Assembly: GCA_026874595.1 (NCBI GenBank)
Contig: CM049310.1
Span: 35,502,058 to 35,566,057 of the forward strand
From: Sipunculus nudus
Taxonomy: Eukaryota; Annelida; Sipuncula; Golfingiida; Sipunculidae
Length of the DNA stretch: 64,000 nucleotides
Direction of reading: 5' to 3'
A program made the translations under genes and the position numbers. Position 1 is the first letter of the stretch, and each line of letters begins with the position of its first letter. The notes below the pieces were generated by a model, which had not been told where the DNA came from, did not search any database, and was given only the letters and a program-made list of their open reading frames with translations. Positions 60,357 through 64,000 of this stretch are shown here, piece after piece.

Positions 60357-60939
60357 AATCCAATGTAAAATAAACCATGTCGAACTACGTCTGCATGGTT
60401 TGATAACTTCTGGCACAATAACATTTTCTGTCCCATGTGATTTAAATAAACAAAATAAAATTAGAGATTTTTTTTTTATTTTATCCTATCCCATATCACA
60501 GGAGAACTATGGGAAATTAACAAAGGAAAGTGGAATGACCAACTGTATGTGAGACTGTGAAATTAATAAAAGTATATATTATCAGTACACATGATAACAT
60601 GCATCAGTGCTAATTGAATGCTTCTAATATTTGCTTTTACAAACACAAACGTATATGAATTCGTGTAATTTTAATTTATTTTCAATATATTACCCTATTT
60701 ATGTGATATTTATAAATTGTGAAAATTCGGCAGGTTGGAAAGCTAGTTGAGGATATATACCAGCCCAGCCGGGTAGTCAAACTGCTGAAATATATCCTCC
60801 AATAAAGTCTGTGACATGATATAACAATTTATTAATGTTAAAGCTGAATTTAAATTTAAAATTATTATGAACAAAAATTAATATCTTGCTTTTGTTCAGT
60901 CAAACAGTATAGAGAATAGCCATTGAATGGATGAATGTG

Positions 60940-60942
<3 letters not shown>

Positions 60943-60999
<57 letters not shown>
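60943..60999. repeat. (TA)n microsatellite
   Basis: About 28 TA units. Confidence 0.9.
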
Positions 61000-61004
<5 letters not shown>

Positions 61005-61135
61005 TATATATATACACACAAATCCTGACTGACTGACTATATGACTGACTGACTGTCCTACTATATAGTGTGTGTTCGACCTCTCTGCATGCACATATAT
61101 TATTATTGATATAGAAGCAAATTCAGATGTTCAAG

Positions 61136-61139
<4 letters not shown>

Positions 61140-61184
<45 letters not shown>
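61140..61184. repeat. (GA)n microsatellite
   Basis: About 22 GA units. Confidence 0.9.
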
Positions 61185-61189
<5 letters not shown>

Positions 61190-61420
61190 GAATATGTATG
61201 GTTTTAATGAATGAAACTATAAAGCGGGATTCATAGTCGGAAAGGGTTTTTTTATATACGCTTATATAGAAAACATTTCATACCAAAATTAGATTTTATA
61301 ATAAAATGGCTAGACTGTTAATGGCTGAAGTTGCATTCATGCAAGACATGCATGAAATATGAACAAGAAAAGAATATTACAGTATATATTATATATCAAT
61401 GCAATTGCACAGCAGAATGA

Positions 61421-61422
<2 letters not shown>

Positions 61423-61471
<49 letters not shown>
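61423..61471. repeat. (TA)n microsatellite
   Basis: About 24 TA units. Confidence 0.9.
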
Positions 61472-61474
<3 letters not shown>

Positions 61475-62477
61475 GCTGTAGATGTGAATATATCTGAAAG
61501 AGTTAAGTGAGGAAATGACGGAAAAGAGGAATTGAGGAAAAAGTCAAGATAATAAAAACAAAAGTAAAATAGGCTCCAATATTTATTCGAAATTTGACTC
61601 GAACGGTGCCGGGTTGATGACAAATATGTAGGGAAGTCTACATGTACCCGAACTTTGGCGACTTGTGTTGGAACATATCATACTATACTTGAACATTTAT
61701 CTTATATAAGGTTTCCAAAAATTACCTATATATAGTTTATATATAGTTAGAAAGAAAGAAGTTATATTTATATATTTGCATACTTCTCAGAATTAGCTCG
61801 GAACAATGCAGCTGCCTGTTCACTTCGATACTTCCAAAAACTTTCTGTTTGAAGTATATATTTTTTTAACTAATTATCAAGAAAATATGTCCCTTATCAC
61901 TGATTTGCATGGTTATCCACAAAACAGCACATTAACTCGACTCCAAACTATAACAATAACTGCATAACTGTGTCTTGCGACCTTTTAATATTCATTCCAA
62001 TATTAACGTTAATCATGTATAAATCCTCCACATTTGTATAAATAAAATTATATACAGAATTTGCTCGCGGATTATCCTCTAGTTAAATAATCCATTTAAT
62101 TCACACCCATTTTAACTTATGTTGCAAATCAATACATTAAGCTAGTTGCCTTACAAGATAATGTATTCTTTTAAAAGTTATATTTTATGAAGCATTATTT
62201 GTCTTCTTTTAATTGTAACCTTTAATTGTAGTAAGGTGTAATAAATTATTTCCAGTCTACTTGTAAGTATTTTGTAAACATATTATGAGTGTTCACGGTG
62301 TACAGTGGCCTCGTTGGTCTCTATACATATTATAAAAATGCAGTCTGTATATGTGAAATTCACAACAAAGAAAGGAAAATATGTGGAATATATTTGTGCG
62401 GTTATGATGTATTATTATCAAGGGGATGCAGTCCTGTTTAATTTGTAAAACCAAGAGGTTTATACATCGTGAAGCTA

Positions 62478-62479
<2 letters not shown>

Positions 62480-62520
<41 letters not shown>
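62480..62520. repeat. (TA)n microsatellite
   Basis: About 20 TA units. Confidence 0.9.
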
Positions 62521-62523
<3 letters not shown>

Positions 62524-62652
62524 AAATATATAATCGAGGAATAATTTACAATTTAATCCATAATATCCAATCGGAGTAAATGTAACGTAAAAAAATATCA
62601 TATTAAACAAATATTCGTGATTTAGAAAGCTTTATTTTAACTAATACAGTAA

Positions 62653-62705
<53 letters not shown>
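62653..62705. repeat. Compound (CA)n(TA)n microsatellite
   Basis: About 12 CA then 15 TA units. Confidence 0.9.
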
Positions 62706-62706
<1 letters not shown>

Positions 62707-63299
62707 TTCTTTATACATAAATAAACTTGTTATCCGGCTTATTCATTTGCTTGCATAGTAAAGATATCAACATATTTCCTCAAGCCATTACTCGATCTCC
62801 AGTAAACAATGTTTACATGAAGCAAAAGTTTGAAGTTTTACCATATATTTATGTTATGCTGACCATGCCCATCAACGTCCAAGGTCTGTTAGAAACACAA
62901 AGTAATTTAGTTTATATCTTCATTGTATACCCACCACGTGACACATAACACAGCAAGAATAAATACAGGTATAAATCTTCATTACAATACCGGTATAAAT
63001 GTTGATGTTGTAAATCAGAACTATGGAATAATATTGAAAGTCCAATTATGGTTATCTGCAAATACGTTCGAACAAACATATACGGATTCCCAGATTTTCA
63101 TTCTGTGTTATGAAAAAGCTTAAGTGAGAAATTTTATGAGATAATTGTCAAAGCAAGCAATGATAATAGGTAAGTGTATTTAAAGTTTAAAGATCCTGTG
63201 TTAAACACCTTGTTCAGTCGTCACCACACAGTAGTTAGCGCCACCGTGTCCAATGTCCTGGCTTAACTGGAACCAATGACTGACAGGTCGTTATACCAT

Positions 63300-63475
63300 A
63301 TTAGAGGCGGAGTTAAGTTGACGTCATCGCAAGTGCGAGCCAATCAGCAATTTGTATTATGATTCACATGCCCGGGAGAGCGTTGTCAACACTGAGCACA
63401 CGGTCTAACACACATGGTTTCACGGTCTTGGGGGCGACGACATCTCGACAGATTATAGCCTTACAATGTGAGTAA
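63300..63475 (+). promoter_or_regulatory. Promoter-like region with CRE, CCAAT and splice donor
   Basis: TGACGTCA (63319-63326) is a perfect CRE palindrome, and GCCAATCAGC (63339-63348) a CCAAT box, 14 bp further on. A GC-richer stretch follows and ends with CTTACAAT|GTGAGTAAC, a good donor. This looks like the start of a + strand gene that continues beyond the window. Confidence 0.4.
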
Positions 63476-64000
63476 CGATATCGAGTAACTCTTGCAGTTT
63501 TTACAAACTACAACCTTTTTATTTATTGAATAATTTAACGTTTTTTATCATATTTCGTAATCGTTGCAATGACATTTATAAATTTCATCAATGTTACTGC
63601 CAGGAGTAAAGAGGAGGGCAGTTATAGATGCGTTTATCGCAGCTGTTTGCTAAGTACAAAGTTGTTGATAACACTGTTAACGTGTTTAAGACCATGTTAC
63701 CAGGAAGTTCTTTAAAACAGACCTCACGTGAACTGGGGTCTCGTTACGTCACTCCGTAGAATACAAGTGACATCAATGCACTTCTAAAAGCATCCTTCCA
63801 AACTTTGTTAAACTTTTACTTGTTTTTTCACGACCTATTGCTGGTATTGGAATTAAAATATAGTTTTTAAATAAACATTTTCACTTATTTTACGCACACC
63901 TCGCAAAAAATAGGTGCAGTTGATGAAAGTTTTATTTTTACTATTGGGACATTATACTAATTATTATCATTAACTGTTTTCATATAGTCATGCGGAGAGT

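Larger units (their letters stand above)
59700..63200. other. AT-rich stretch, microsatellites only
   Basis: Apart from the listed arrays and the putative first exon at 60.3 kb, nothing was recognised. 60740-60800 has an inverted GAGGATATAT word pair around GCCCAGCCGGG. Confidence 0.5.

Overview
The window is nuclear DNA of an animal, most likely a mollusc or a close lophotrochozoan relative. The signs are AT-rich sequence, split genes with GT-AG introns, abundant (TA)n, (CA)n and (GA)n microsatellites, tRNA-derived SINEs, non-LTR retrotransposon debris and many short inverted-repeat elements. The species assignment is an inference. Nothing prokaryotic is present: no operons, ribosome binding sites or CRISPR arrays.

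Two spliced protein genes can be reconstructed. They lie tail to tail. The first (+ strand, 5208-10537, 10 exons, 438 codons) belongs to the alpha-oxoamine synthase family of PLP enzymes (serine palmitoyltransferase, 5-aminolevulinate synthase, AONS, KBL). The Schiff-base lysine is His, the PLP-stacking His is Glu, and the second active-site His is Gln, while the rest of the fold and the splicing are intact. It looks like a pseudoenzyme and is the most interesting item here. A TATA box and an E-box lie just upstream. The second gene (- strand, 26640 down to 14779, about 8 coding exons, about 324 codons) is a Golgi type II 2-O-sulfotransferase of the HS2ST/UST (uronyl 2-sulfotransferase) family. 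It has a transmembrane anchor, both PAPS-binding regions and the catalytic His, but Arg replaces the P-loop Lys. Its last exon runs into a 31-bp minisatellite, and two duplicated blocks upstream may carry alternative untranslated first exons.

Layout: 1-1.5 kb, SINE and LINE pieces; 1.5-5 kb, microsatellites, a decayed reverse transcriptase piece and a long purine tract; 5-10.5 kb, the PLP-family gene with a MITE in intron 6; 10.8-11.2 kb, a TTAA-flanked MITE; 14.4-26.7 kb, the sulfotransferase gene, whose introns hold a hairpin element, a complex satellite, a MITE and an LTR-like copy; 27-33 kb, duplicated blocks; 34-36.6 kb, a SINE, a decayed LINE and flanking direct repeats; 37-41 kb, a recent tandem duplication, a hAT-like/LTR-like composite and a SINE; 43.7-47.7 kb, an L1/Tx1-like LINE that has lost its reverse transcriptase; 47.7-64 kb, mostly simple repeats, with a 1-kb GAT array and three promoter-like islands near 58.0, 60.3 and 63.4 kb. 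Five CTCF-like motifs lie between 17.8 and 38.0 kb.

Limits: exon joins come from reading splice sites, phase and family motifs by eye. No alignment, transcript or database search was possible. The last two sulfotransferase exons, the 62-nt exon and all element boundaries are the least certain calls.
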